A DNA stretch of 64,000 nucleotides. It comes from Citrobacter freundii. Lineage in GTDB: Bacteria; Pseudomonadota; Gammaproteobacteria; Enterobacterales; Enterobacteriaceae. Of the stretch, positions 26,724 to 35,563 are shown piece after piece. The notes under the pieces are model-generated. The model ran no database searches and was not told the origin of the DNA. It saw nothing but the letters and a program-made list of their open reading frames with translations. Both the position numbers and the translations under genes were made by a program. The stretch spans positions 1,674,001 through 1,738,000 of the forward strand of contig NZ_CP099222.1 in assembly GCF_029717145.1 (NCBI RefSeq), read 5' to 3'. Numbering within the stretch: position 1 is the stretch's first letter; every line of letters begins with the position of its first letter.

Positions 26724-27442
26724 CCGAAGATACTTTTGTCAGCAATCTGAACCCAGCGATAGGCTGGATTTTTTAGGGGGTGGTGTTGATGTTGGAAAAT
26801 GTCGAACTCAAGAAGACCTTTACGAAGAGTACCAATTTTTTCAAAAAATTGAGTTATTGGTGGCAGTCTACTTTGAGCGAGGAACGGAAGTTCACCCGTA
26901 GTCGTAATGCTGACATTCCCACATGCGGAACAATGGGAAGCAGGTCAATCTGATGAAGGTATTACTTAAATCGCGGAGTGTTAGCCAACTGGCCTAGGTC
27001 ACATGAAAAAGCCATCTCAACCTACGCTTGCATCCAGAAATCAACACAATATCGTGGTATATGGGATTTTTCTTAAAAACATTTAATTAATACGCATAGA
27101 TAACTTCTATGACATATATCAAAACCTAATTTACACTATGTAATAACCTGCAACTTGTTAACCAACGGACAATAGTTTAATTAATATTTTGACCACGCCA
27201 AGATTTTTAGCAAAATATAACATTAATTGTAACATTCGCTTGTATTGCAATAGGGCGCTTGCTGCAGTTGATTTATTTTACAATTAAACAAAATTGTTTT
27301 GAATGAAAGCGGAACTGCTTGCTCCCGCTTCTTGCTCCATTAGATTCAATGATTAATACAGGTTAAGTACAGAATTAATACTCACAGTTTCTCGAGTTCT
27401 TGTAGAAAAAGTAAAGTATCTGTTCTTTAGTTGTTCTCCCTT

Positions 27443-27482
27443 CCGTTAATAAATTATCCCTAGGTAATTTATTAACGGGTTT
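27443..27482 (+). promoter_or_regulatory. 14-bp perfect inverted repeat followed by T-rich sequence, upstream of the Ail-like gene
   Basis: CCGTTAATAAATTA, an 8-nt loop TCCCTAGG, TAATTTATTAACGG, then GTTTT. The stem ends 52 nt before the ATG. It could terminate an upstream transcript, act as an attenuator in the leader, or be an operator. The TATATA-rich DNA after it (27483-27510) might hold the real promoter. Confidence 0.55.
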
Positions 27483-27530
27483 TATATATATTAGGTTATA
27501 TATTGTAAATTTTAATAAGGTGGTTTTGTA

Positions 27531-28067
27531 ATGAAAAAGGTAGCCCTCGCATCAATGCTGGCTGTGTGTGCTTCATCTGCTTTCGCTGGTGATCACACCG
27601 TTTCCATAGGCTACGCTAACGATAGCATTGGTGACGGTGAACATCTCCAGGGCGTTATGGTGTCGTATGATTACAACAATGATACTTCACCTATCGGTTT
27701 CACCTCTTCCCTGTCACTAGCTGGAAAGGATTACAACCAATCTCACACCTATAGCGACGGGTGGAATGAGAAAGCAGAAGTAACGGCGGCTAAAGGTTCT
27801 CTCCTTGTCGGTGCTAACTACCGCGTTAACGACTTCATAGCACCGTATGTGTTAGTAGGTGTCGCGCGTGGTGGCTTAGAAACTAAGTATTCAAACGATG
27901 ATGGAGATAAATTTGATGAAACAGATCACGACACTGGATTTGCGTATGGCGCTGGCGTAAAAATCACTCCAATTGAGAATTTCTCTATTCGTGCTGGTTA
28001 TGAAGGTACGAAACTATTTGATACTCAGATCAACGGCTTTAACGTTGGTGTAGGTTATACATTCTAA
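27531..28067 (+). CDS. Ail/OmpX/PagC-family outer-membrane protein
   Basis: 178 residues. The signal peptide is about 19 residues (SSAFA-GD). The mature part reads as an eight-stranded beta-barrel with alternating aromatic strands, the family segment GANYRVNDFIAPYVLVGVARG, the FAYGAGVKITPIENFSIRAGYEGTK-type segment, and a C-terminal phenylalanine (GVGYTF), the BamA recognition signal. The family includes OmpX and the serum-resistance/adhesion proteins Ail, Lom and PagC; the acidic loop near residue 120 (NDDGDKFDETDHD) is distinctive. The leader is AT-rich, codon use is less GC-rich than the neighbours, and the gene is absent from this locus in E. coli, consistent with acquisition. Confidence 0.85.
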   Translation: MKKVALASMLAVCASSAFAGDHTVSIGYANDSIGDGEHLQGVMVSYDYNNDTSPIGFTSSLSLAGKDYNQSHTYSDGWNEKAEVTAAKGSLLVGANYRVNDFIAPYVLVGVARGGLETKYSNDDGDKFDETDHDTGFAYGAGVKITPIENFSIRAGYEGTKLFDTQINGFNVGVGYTF

Positions 28068-28139
28068 GCTGATAATTCATGGAAGTGCCGGGAATCTGCC
28101 CCGTTTATTAATTTAGCCTTAAACTAACAATCTCCGGTT

Positions 28140-28170
28140 ATGGCACGCAGCGGACAAGCTGCGTGACCAT
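28140..28170 (+). terminator. Hairpin between the Ail-like gene and the beta-flower gene
   Basis: ATGG-CACGCAGC, loop GGACAA, GCTGCGTG-A-CCAT pairs 12 bp with one bulge. It is 73 nt past the Ail-like stop and followed by AGTGTTTGTTG, a poor U tract, so termination is plausible but not certain. Confidence 0.45.
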
Positions 28171-28261
28171 AGTGTTTGTTGTGAGCGGAATTTGGAAGTT
28201 AGTGTCCTCATACTTTTGGTAGAAAGTACGAATTTTCCCTTTTTAAGAAACTTGAGAAGTT

Positions 28262-28693
28262 ATGAAAAAATCACTCCTGCTAGTTATGTTTCTTTTCTCA
28301 GCTTGTGCTACTGCGAGTAATGACCTGGATCTTTATGATAATCAAGGCAACGCCGTCGTTTATATTTCACTTGATGACGAGTTGACTTTATATAGTTGGG
28401 AGGGCGAACCAAGCGCCTACCTTAAACGTAGCCAGAACAATGATTTTGATGTTTATGGCTTCAATGGTAATCATTTAGGTTGGTTTACTAAAGGTATGTT
28501 GGTTGATCACGATGGCTATGTGGCCTGTGCAGTAAAAGACATGGTTACCACTCCTAATTTGCCATCACTTAAATCACTTAAGAGCCTCAAGCCTCTAAAA
28601 TCGCTAACGGAACTTCCCCCTCTTTTCCCGTTGCTAAAAAATGCCTTTGGTCAGACAAATTGTTCTTTGTTAGTAGCTTCAGGCGTTGCATAA
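28262..28693 (+). CDS. Exported four-fold beta flower domain protein, possible lipoprotein
   Basis: 143 residues. The N-terminal signal MKKSLLLVMFLFSAC could be a lipoprotein signal (cysteine at 15) or end at ATASN. Residues ~23-85 carry repeats of the kind LYDNQGNAV, LYSWEGEPSAYL, VYGFNGNHLGWF and LVDHDGYVAC, i.e. four D/N-x-x-G-turn hairpins with aromatic residues, matching the four-fold beta flower family. The tail is a low-complexity LKSLKSLKPLKSL stretch. No function is known to me. GAGAAG precedes the ATG. It follows the Ail-like gene on the same strand with a 194-nt gap and shares its AT-rich character. Confidence 0.65.
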   Translation: MKKSLLLVMFLFSACATASNDLDLYDNQGNAVVYISLDDELTLYSWEGEPSAYLKRSQNNDFDVYGFNGNHLGWFTKGMLVDHDGYVACAVKDMVTTPNLPSLKSLKSLKPLKSLTELPPLFPLLKNAFGQTNCSLLVASGVA

Positions 28694-28827
28694 ATCCACA
28701 ACGGATGCTTCCCTTGAAAGGGATGCTCCTCCTGAGGATAAAATGCTTACAGTATCCGCTCCTGGCGCATAGCAGACAATCATCTCAACATACACAATCC
28801 GCAAATCACCATACGTGCCTCACAAGC

Positions 28828-28862
28828 AAAAAAAAGGCCGCCCAGCATAACCAGGCAGCCTT
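28828..28862 (-). terminator. Rho-independent terminator of hcp-hcr
   Basis: On the minus strand, AAAGGCTGCCTGG, a short loop, CTGGGCGGCC and T7 form a stem with a U tract, 22 nt past the hcr stop. Confidence 0.88.
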
Positions 28863-28883
28863 TTAATCTCAGATGCTCAGCAA

Positions 28884-29852
28884 CTACGCCAGCACTAAAT
28901 CACCCTGCGGGTGGCAGGAACAGGCCAGTACGTAGCCTTCGGCGATTTCCGCATCGGTTAGCGTCATGGTGCTGGAAACCGTGTAGTTACCATCAACCAC
29001 TTTGGTTTTGCAGCAGCCGCACACGCCTGCACGGCATGCGGCGACAACCGGCACTTTATTGCTTTCCAGTGCTTCCAGTAGCGTGCTGCCTACCGGCGCA
29101 TAAAATTCTTTTGCCGGTTGTAGCTTGGTGAACTTCAGACCACTGGTGGCGGCTTCCGCTACCGGCGTGAAGAACTGTTCTTTAAAGAAACGCGTTACGC
29201 CGAGCGCTTTCACTTCTTTTTCGACCAGATCCATGTACGGAGCAGGGCCGCAAGTCATCACGGTACGTGAAGTTAAGTCCGGTACGCTTTTCAGCAGGTC
29301 GGTGGTCAGTCGGCCAGAAACAAAGCCATGGGTGGCATTGTTTTCAGCGACCAGCGTCACCGGGTACTCGCGCCATTCGTCGGCAAAAATGACATCTTCC
29401 GGCGAACGAACGTTAAAGATCACCTGCACATCGGCCTGCGGACGGTACTTCGCCAACCAGCGACGCATCGACATGATAGGCGTCACGCCACAGCCGGCCG
29501 CCAGCATCAGGAACTTGTCTTCTGCTTTATCTTCACAGGTAAACTCACCCATGGCATCAGACAGCCAGATATAGTCGCCGCGCTTCACGTCACGGGTTAG
29601 CCACTGTGAACCCGCACCGTCGTCAATGCGGCGGACGGTCAGCGTGATGTACTCGCTAACGCCTGGCGTTGAAGAGATGGTGTAGGCACGCAGCGTCTCC
29701 GCTGAGTTACGTACGCTGACCAGTGCATACTGCCCGGCACGATACGGATAATAATCGTGGCACAGCAACGAAATCGTCCATACATCCGGCGTTTCCTGAT
29801 GGATGTGATGAACCTGCATCCGCCACGGGCACTGATGGGTTGGCATTGTCAT
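28884..29852 (-). CDS. hcr: NADH oxidoreductase Hcr
   Basis: 322 residues, the E. coli length. An FAD-binding ferredoxin-reductase module (RAYTISSTPGVSEYITLTVRR near residue 55; AAGCGVTPIMSMRRW in the NAD domain) is followed by a C-terminal plant-type [2Fe-2S] ferredoxin domain with CRAGVCGCC and a last cysteine in VLACSCHP. It transfers electrons from NADH to Hcp. It follows hcp by 11 nt in one operon. Confidence 0.97.
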   Translation of the reverse strand: MTMPTHQCPWRMQVHHIHQETPDVWTISLLCHDYYPYRAGQYALVSVRNSAETLRAYTISSTPGVSEYITLTVRRIDDGAGSQWLTRDVKRGDYIWLSDAMGEFTCEDKAEDKFLMLAAGCGVTPIMSMRRWLAKYRPQADVQVIFNVRSPEDVIFADEWREYPVTLVAENNATHGFVSGRLTTDLLKSVPDLTSRTVMTCGPAPYMDLVEKEVKALGVTRFFKEQFFTPVAEAATSGLKFTKLQPAKEFYAPVGSTLLEALESNKVPVVAACRAGVCGCCKTKVVDGNYTVSSTMTLTDAEIAEGYVLACSCHPQGDLVLA

Positions 29853-29863
29853 GACTTAACTCC

Positions 29864-31516
29864 TTACGCGCTCAGCAGCTGCTTCATGTCTTCTTCAACG
29901 GTGGTCACGGAACGCAGACCGAATTTCTCGTTGAGCACAGCCAGCAGGTCCGGCGTGAAGAAGCCCGGTGCAGTCGGGCCAGTGACGATATTTTTCACGC
30001 CCAGAGACAGCAGGGTCAGCAGAATAACAATCGCTTTCTGTTCGAACCAGGAGAGCACCAGAGACAGCGGCAGGTCGTTCACGCCACAGCCCAGTTTCTC
30101 AGCCAGGGTCACCGCCAGGATGATGGCAGAGTATGCATCGTTACACTGACCGGCATCAACCAGACGCGGCAGACCTTCGATATCACCGAAATCCAGTTTG
30201 TTGAAACGGTATTTACCACAGGCCAGGGTCAGGATCAGGCAGTCGTCCGGTACGCTGGTGGCGAAATCGGTGAAGTAGTTACGTTCGCCGCGTGCGCCAT
30301 CGCAACCGCCGACCAGGAAGATGTGACGCAGTTTTTCGCGGCTCACCAGGTCGATCAGCGTATCAGCAGCACCCAGCAGCGTCTGACGACCGAAACCTAC
30401 GGTGATCAGGTGTGGGATTTCGCTGTACGGGAAGCCTGCCATTTGTTGTGCCTGCGCGATAACCGGACCAAAGTTGTCGCCTTCGAGGTGGCTCACACCC
30501 GGCCAACCGACGATGCTACGGGTCCAGATGCGGTCGTCGTATGCACCAACGGTTGGATCGATGATGCAGTTAGAGGTCATCACGATTGGGCCAGGGAAGC
30601 GTGCGAACTCAACCTGCTGATTCTGCCAGCCGCTGCCGTAGTTACCGATCAGGTGTTTGAATTTACGCAGTTCCGGATAGCCGTGTGCTGGCAGCATTTC
30701 ACCGTGGGTGTAGACGTTAACGCCGGTGCCTTCGGTCTGCTCCAGCAGATTGTATAAATCTTTCAGGTCGTGACCTGAAATCAGGATGCATTTACCTTCG
30801 GTCGCTTTAACGTTGACCTGAGTTGGGGTTGGGTGACCGTATTTGGTGGTTTCACCAGCATCCAGAATGCTCATCACTTTGAAGTTCATCTGGCCGATTT
30901 CCATAGAGCACTCCAGCAGAGCGTTCATATCGGAAGGCCAGGTACCCAGCCACGCCATGATTTTGTGGTACTGCGCGTAGATATCGTTGTCGTACTGACC
31001 CAGAACGTGCGCGTGCTCCATGTAAGCTGCCGCACCTTTCAGGCCGTACAGGCACAGCAGACGCAGGCCGAGAATGTTCTCGCCGATAGTCGCTTTGTCT
31101 TTGTTCGGGGTAAATTCAGCCGCCTGGCGCTGAAGGTCGCCCAAATCGTCGCTCACCAGCTGCAGGTCAGCCATTGGGTTTTCAACCGTTGCGTTGGCAT
31201 CAATGTTCAGACACTGCGCTTTCAGGGCGTCACGCATGGCGATGGCTTCACGGGCATAGCCGACGATACGTGGGGAGTCGAAGTTAACGTTGGTCAGGGT
31301 AGAGAAGAATGCGCGCGGGGCAAAGTTATCCACTTCATGATCGATGATACCGTATTCACGCGCTTTAACAGCCCATGCAGACAGACCTTGTAGGGAAGCA
31401 ATCAGCAGATCCTGCAGATCGGAGGTTTCTGCTGTTTTACCGCACATACCTTGCGCGTAAGAGCAGCCGTTCCCTGCCGGAGTACGGATGGTTTGTTCAC
31501 ATTGCACACAAAACAT
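29864..31516 (-). CDS. hcp: Hybrid-cluster protein Hcp (NO reductase)
   Basis: 550 residues from MFCVQCEQT, the E. coli length; a GTG two codons upstream is less likely. The N-terminal cluster ligands C3, C6, C18 and C25 show the class I spacing. The hybrid cluster ligands lie further on ([44 protein letters not shown]). Hcp reduces nitric oxide at low concentration and acts as an S-nitrosylase in anaerobic nitrosative stress. An NsrR-like site precedes it. Confidence 0.97.
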   Translation of the reverse strand: MFCVQCEQTIRTPAGNGCSYAQGMCGKTAETSDLQDLLIASLQGLSAWAVKAREYGIIDHEVDNFAPRAFFSTLTNVNFDSPRIVGYAREAIAMRDALKAQCLNIDANATVENPMADLQLVSDDLGDLQRQAAEFTPNKDKATIGENILGLRLLCLYGLKGAAAYMEHAHVLGQYDNDIYAQYHKIMAWLGTWPSDMNALLECSMEIGQMNFKVMSILDAGETTKYGHPTPTQVNVKATEGKCILISGHDLKDLYNLLEQTEGTGVNVYTHGEMLPAHGYPELRKFKHLIGNYGSGWQNQQVEFARFPGPIVMTSNCIIDPTVGAYDDRIWTRSIVGWPGVSHLEGDNFGPVIAQAQQMAGFPYSEIPHLITVGFGRQTLLGAADTLIDLVSREKLRHIFLVGGCDGARGERNYFTDFATSVPDDCLILTLACGKYRFNKLDFGDIEGLPRLVDAGQCNDAYSAIILAVTLAEKLGCGVNDLPLSLVLSWFEQKAIVILLTLLSLGVKNIVTGPTAPGFFTPDLLAVLNEKFGLRSVTTVEEDMKQLLSA

Positions 31517-31530
31517 GGTCACACCTTTTA

Positions 31531-31553
31531 AAGTTATATTTAATATACATGTT
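31531..31553 (-). promoter_or_regulatory. Probable NsrR site upstream of hcp
   Basis: The 23-bp dyad reads AAGTTATATTT-A-ATATACATGTT, matching about 18 of the 22 half-site positions of the NsrR 11-1-11 consensus. It starts 15 nt upstream of the hcp start, suiting repression relieved by nitric oxide, as known for hcp in E. coli and Salmonella. Confidence 0.7.
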
Positions 31554-31670
31554 TAAGATTATGCCTGCGCGCGAAGGGATTAAAGGGATTTCTGCTACTA
31601 CTTGCAGGGAGATTGATTTAGCGCAATTTTGGCGGTAGGTGACTACCGCCAGAGGGGTATTTGTGCTGTA

Positions 31671-32570
31671 TCAGGCGGAGAAAAGGGCCATCAACAAAGG
31701 CACTAGCAGACTAAGAATAAAGCCGTGAACGATGGCCGCAGGTACCATTTCCAGCCCGCCGCTGCGTTGTAAAACGGGTAGGGTGAAATCCATTGAGGTG
31801 GCGCCACACAGTCCTAATGCGGTGGAACGACTGCGGCCGACTAAGCCCGGAATCAGCATAATGGCGATCAGCTCACGAGCCAGATCGTTGAAGAAGGCGG
31901 CGCTGCCAATGACGGGACCGAATGACTCGGTCAACAGAATGCCGGACAGGGAATACCAGCCAAAACCCGAGGCCATCGCCAGCGCGGTTTTCAGCGGCAG
32001 TCCGAGGATCAGCGCATTAATCACGCCAGCCAGCATTGAACTTGCCACCACGACGACGGCCACAATCATCCCCCTACGATTCAGCACAATCTGTTTTAAG
32101 GTCATGCCGCTGTTACGCAGTTGGATACCGACCAGGAACAATAAAAAGATCAGCGTATATTCGCTGGCTTCGGTGGCGTGCTGTAAGAATGAGAACCCGG
32201 TGAGTCCCAGCAAAAACCCCAGCACAACAACGCCACAAAGTTGTAGCGACTCCAGCGCCATGGCAATGCGTGATGGCAGCTTTTCCTGCCGATGGTTGTG
32301 CCGCCAGGGAAGTGAACGCTCGAGCCACAACAGCGCGGCGATATTACATAGCAGAATGACCGTCACGCTGACCGCAGAATAATGCAATATCGATAACAGA
32401 TTGCTGGCGAGATTATCCAGAAACGCCAGACTGATACCCATAAAGAAGAGAATAAGGTAAACGATCCAACTCAACAGGCGATTGATGAGTTTTAATGCCG
32501 CTCTGTGCCTAAGCGGAATAAGATAGCCCACAATAAGTGGAATCAGAATGATTAACAGCCCTGAAAACAT
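31671..32570 (-). CDS. lysO: Lysine exporter LysO (YbjE)
   Basis: 299 residues from MFSGLLIILIPL, the E. coli length, with AAGGA about 10 nt upstream; an in-frame extension to 32612 lacks support. Inner-membrane protein with about eight hydrophobic helices and conserved charged positions in LWLERSLPW and SFGPVIGSAAFFNDLARE, regions needed for export in E. coli LysO. It exports L-lysine and gives resistance to the analogue thialysine. E. coli control is by ArgR; I see no clear ARG box here, and an ERIC unit lies directly upstream. Confidence 0.95.
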   Translation of the reverse strand: MFSGLLIILIPLIVGYLIPLRHRAALKLINRLLSWIVYLILFFMGISLAFLDNLASNLLSILHYSAVSVTVILLCNIAALLWLERSLPWRHNHRQEKLPSRIAMALESLQLCGVVVLGFLLGLTGFSFLQHATEASEYTLIFLLFLVGIQLRNSGMTLKQIVLNRRGMIVAVVVVASSMLAGVINALILGLPLKTALAMASGFGWYSLSGILLTESFGPVIGSAAFFNDLARELIAIMLIPGLVGRSRSTALGLCGATSMDFTLPVLQRSGGLEMVPAAIVHGFILSLLVPLLMALFSA

Positions 32571-32612
32571 GAAAACCCGGTCCTTGCTGAGAAGTAAGAC
32601 GAAATGCGCCAC

Positions 32613-32739
32613 TATAACCTAAATAATTCAAGTTGCAGGAAGGCGGCAAGGGAGTGAATCCCCGGGAGCGTACATAAGTACGTGACTGGGGGGAAAGAGC
32701 GCAGCCAACACATCTGCAACTTGAAGTATGACGGGTATA
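32613..32739. repeat. ERIC (IRU) element
   Basis: A ~127-bp imperfect palindrome with TATA-bearing ends (TATAACCTAAATAATTCAAG and its partner ending GACGGGTATA). It holds the diagnostic cores GTGAATCCCCGGGAGC and AAGTACGTGACTGGGG, close to the two classical ERIC primer sequences. It lies between lysO and aqpZ, in an intergenic gap as usual for ERIC units. Confidence 0.93.
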
Positions 32740-32800
32740 CACACTACTGAAAGCAAAGAGGGGAGTAAAGTTGCAAATAAAAGGAAATAAAGCGGGGAGG

Positions 32801-32829
32801 AAAAGACCTGACGTAATGCCAGGTCTTTT
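32801..32829 (-). terminator. Rho-independent terminator after aqpZ
   Basis: AAAAGACCTG (32801-32810) and CAGGTCTTTT (32820-32829) make a perfect 10-bp stem with A and T tracts on the two sides, 11 nt past the aqpZ stop. Confidence 0.88.
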
Positions 32830-32839
32830 TCGTTATCGA

Positions 32840-33535
32840 TTAATCACGTTTTTCCAGCAGCGTGCGATAAATAAGGCCACCGAGGATCCCGCCGATAATC
32901 GGCATAACCCAGAACAGCCACAGCTGTTGTAACGCCCAACCGCCCTGGAAGAGGGCTACCGCGGTGCTACGCGCCGGGTTTACAGAGGTGTTAGTTACCG
33001 GAATACTGATCAGGTGAATCAGGGTCAGTGCCAGACCAATAGCAATCGGTGCAAAACCTGCCGGAGCATGTTTATCCGTGGCGCCATGGATCACTAACAA
33101 GAAACCTGCGGTCAGCACAATTTCAATAACAATGGCAGAAAGCATGGAATAACCGCCTGGCGAATGTTCGCCATAGCCGTTTGATGCAAAACCGCTGGCC
33201 GTGGCGTCAAAGCCTGCTTTACCGCTGGCGATCAGATACAGCACCGCTGCCGCAACAATCCCGCCGATAACCTGCGCAACAACATAACCAATCACGTCTT
33301 TTGCCGGAAAGCGACCGCCCGCCCATAGGCCTAATGTCACGGCCGGGTTAAAATGGCCGCCTGAAATATGTCCCACGGCGTATGCCATGGTTAATACTGT
33401 CAGACCGAATGCCAGTGCGACACCGGCAAAACCAATTCCTAACTCCGGGAATGCTGCGGCCAGCACGGCACTTCCGCACCCACCAAACACAAGCCAAAAC
33501 GTACCGAAGAATTCAGCTGCTAATTTCCTGAACAT
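32840..33535 (-). CDS. aqpZ: Aquaporin Z
   Basis: 231 residues from [11 protein letters not shown], the E. coli length; 17 extra in-frame upstream codons are not used. Inner-membrane water channel of the MIP family with two NPA boxes, HFNPAV in the first half-helix and SVNPARS in the second, and the narrow aromatic/arginine filter residues expected for a water-specific channel. Divergent from ybjD. Confidence 0.97.
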   Translation of the reverse strand: MFRKLAAEFFGTFWLVFGGCGSAVLAAAFPELGIGFAGVALAFGLTVLTMAYAVGHISGGHFNPAVTLGLWAGGRFPAKDVIGYVVAQVIGGIVAAAVLYLIASGKAGFDATASGFASNGYGEHSPGGYSMLSAIVIEIVLTAGFLLVIHGATDKHAPAGFAPIAIGLALTLIHLISIPVTNTSVNPARSTAVALFQGGWALQQLWLFWVMPIIGGILGGLIYRTLLEKRD

Positions 33536-33904
33536 AACCACCTCAATTAAAAGTTCCGGGTTCGTTTTCCTGGCCCGGTATTTCATCGCTAAAAGGGACG
33601 ATGATTAAAGAGCGTGTATTCTAGAAAAAAATATCATCCCTTTGCCACTTAAATTAATGAAAAAATTTGATTTAAGGCAATATGATGTGAATCCTTTTTG
33701 GTGTTGAGGTGAATACAGCATAGTTCAATTAGCGAAAAGCAAATGGTTGTCCCCTGTAATAATATCTGGCGTGAATTTAAAGAAGAATATTCTTATTTTT
33801 TATTGTTCTGATTTCTGTCTGTGAGATCTCAGGTGTTCTGCACGCCAGCTTGACGCTATACTCCTGATAACTTGAAGGAAAAAGTTAGCATTTCCGGAGG
33901 CTAT
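33536..33904. other. Intergenic region between aqpZ and ybjD
   Basis: 369 nt, AT-rich, between two divergent genes, so it must hold both promoters. I see no recognisable operator, RNA gene or repeat in it. The only clear signal is the CCGGAGG ribosome site just before ybjD. Confidence 0.6.
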
Positions 33905-35563
33905 ATGATTCTCGAACGCGTTGAGATTGTTGGGTTTCGTGGTATTAATCGGCTGTCGTTGATGCTGGAGCAGAACAACGTGCTGATTGGGGAGAACGCG
34001 TGGGGTAAGTCCAGCCTGCTGGATGCACTGACCTTGCTGCTGTCACCGGAATCGGACTTGTATCATTTTGACCGTGAAGACTTCTGGTTTCCGCCGGGCG
34101 ATATCCAGGGCCGGGAACATCATCTACATATTATTCTTACTTTTCGTGAATCGCAGCCGGGGCGTCATCGGGTGCGCCGCTATCGTCCGCTGGAAGCCTG
34201 CTGGTCTCCCTGTCACGATGACTATCACCGTATTTTCTATCGTCTGGAGGGCGAGTGTGCGGATGACGGTAGCGTCCTGACGCTGCGCAGTTTCCTTGAT
34301 GGCGAAGGGCGTCCGCTCGCGCTCGACAATATTAACGACCTGGCTTGCCACCTCGTGCGTCTGATGCCGGTGTTGCGACTGCGCGATGCGCGCTTTATGC
34401 GGCGTATCCGCAACGGCACGGTGCCGAATATTGCGGAAGTCGAAGTGACCGCCCGCCAGCTGGATTTCCTGGCGCGTGAACTGGCAACCCGGCCACAAAA
34501 TCTGACGGACGGCCAGATCCGCCAGGGGCTATCGGCGATGGTACAACTGCTGGAACACTACTTTTCTGAGCAAGGAGCGGGCCAGTCTCGCTATCGTCTG
34601 ATGCGTCGGCGTTCCAATAATGAGCAGCGTAGCTGGCGTTATCTGGATATTATCAACCGGATGATTGACAAGCCTGGCGGACGTACGCATCGCGTGATCC
34701 TGCTGGGGCTGTTTTCAACGTTGCTCCAGGCCAAAGGTACGCTCAGGCTGGACAAAGACGCCCGTCCTTTGCTGTTGGTCGAAGATCCGGAAACGCGTTT
34801 GCACCCCATCATGTTGTCAGTGGCCTGGCAGTTGCTGAATCTGTTACCTCTGCAGCGTGTGGCGACTACCAACTCCGGTGAATTGCTGTCGCTTACCCCC
34901 GTTGAACATGTGGTGCGCCTGGTGCGTGAATCTTCCCGTGTCGCCGCCTGGCGTTTGGGACCAGGCGGTCTGAGCGCGGAAGACGGGCGGCGGATTGCCT
35001 TTCATATTCGCTTTAATCGCGCATCGTCATTATTTGCCCGCTGCTGGCTGCTGGTGGAAGGCGAAACGGAAACCTGGGTGATCAACGAACTGGCTCGTCA
35101 GTGCGGTCATCACTTTGATGCCGAAGGGATTAAAGTGATTGAATTTGCCCAGTCCGGGCTTAAGCCGCTGGTGAAATTTGCCCGGCGGATGGGAATAGAG
35201 TGGCACGTGTTGGTTGATGGCGATGAAGCCGGGAAAAAATATGCTGCCACCGTACGCAGTCTGTTGAGTAACGACCGTGAAGAAGAACGCGATCACCTGA
35301 CAATGCTGCCCGCGCTGGATATGGAGCACTTTATGTATCGCCAGGGTTTCTCAGACGTCTTTCACCGGGTGGCACAAATTCCGGAAAACGTGCCGATGAA
35401 TATGCGTAAAATTATCTCCAAGGCGATTCATCGTTCGTCAAAACCGGATCTGGCGATTGAAGTGGCGATGGAAGCAGGGCGGCGCGGTGTTGATGCCGTT
35501 CCCACCCTGCTGCGAAAAATGTTTTCGCGCGTGCTGTGGCTGGCACGCGGACGTGCTGATTAG
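33905..35563 (+). CDS. ybjD: YbjD, OLD-family nuclease-like ATPase
   Basis: 552 residues from MILERVEIVGFRG, the E. coli length; a CCGGAGG ribosome site selects this start over one 11 codons earlier. The N-terminal ABC/SMC-type ATPase domain has Walker A GENAWGKSS at residues 30-38 and Walker B in LLLVEDPETRLHP. The C-terminal Toprim domain has VEGETETWVI and a DGDEAGKKYA metal motif, the two-part layout of OLD nucleases. Function in enterobacteria is not established; relatives are anti-phage or DNA-processing enzymes. It ends 4 nt into the convergent ybjX. Confidence 0.94.
   Translation: MILERVEIVGFRGINRLSLMLEQNNVLIGENAWGKSSLLDALTLLLSPESDLYHFDREDFWFPPGDIQGREHHLHIILTFRESQPGRHRVRRYRPLEACWSPCHDDYHRIFYRLEGECADDGSVLTLRSFLDGEGRPLALDNINDLACHLVRLMPVLRLRDARFMRRIRNGTVPNIAEVEVTARQLDFLARELATRPQNLTDGQIRQGLSAMVQLLEHYFSEQGAGQSRYRLMRRRSNNEQRSWRYLDIINRMIDKPGGRTHRVILLGLFSTLLQAKGTLRLDKDARPLLLVEDPETRLHPIMLSVAWQLLNLLPLQRVATTNSGELLSLTPVEHVVRLVRESSRVAAWRLGPGGLSAEDGRRIAFHIRFNRASSLFARCWLLVEGETETWVINELARQCGHHFDAEGIKVIEFAQSGLKPLVKFARRMGIEWHVLVDGDEAGKKYAATVRSLLSNDREEERDHLTMLPALDMEHFMYRQGFSDVFHRVAQIPENVPMNMRKIISKAIHRSSKPDLAIEVAMEAGRRGVDAVPTLLRKMFSRVLWLARGRAD

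Larger units (their letters stand above)
26353..27530. other. 1.2-kb non-coding stretch in an accessory region
   Basis: No convincing gene. A GC-rich patch at about 26540-26760 with nested palindromes lies in otherwise AT-rich DNA. A 54-codon frame at 26789-26953 (MLENVELKKTF) is unrecognised and may be a decayed remnant. From about 27050 the DNA is strongly AT-rich and leads into the Ail-like gene, probably its promoter, with a long inverted repeat at 27443-27478. I cannot place a promoter with confidence. Confidence 0.4.

Noticed and set aside
26533-26745. Minus-strand frame of 70 codons in the GC-rich patch
   Set aside because: Its translation follows the nested palindromic element and is rich in Pro, Arg and Gly, as expected from repeat DNA; no gene features.
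26789-26953. 54-codon frame starting MLENVELKKTF
   Set aside because: Unrecognised and isolated. It may be a gene remnant, but nothing supports translation.
31631-31650. GGCGGTAG/CTACCGCC hairpin as lysO terminator
   Set aside because: The stem is perfect, but on the lysO strand it is followed by AAAATTGCG, not a U tract, so termination is not supported.
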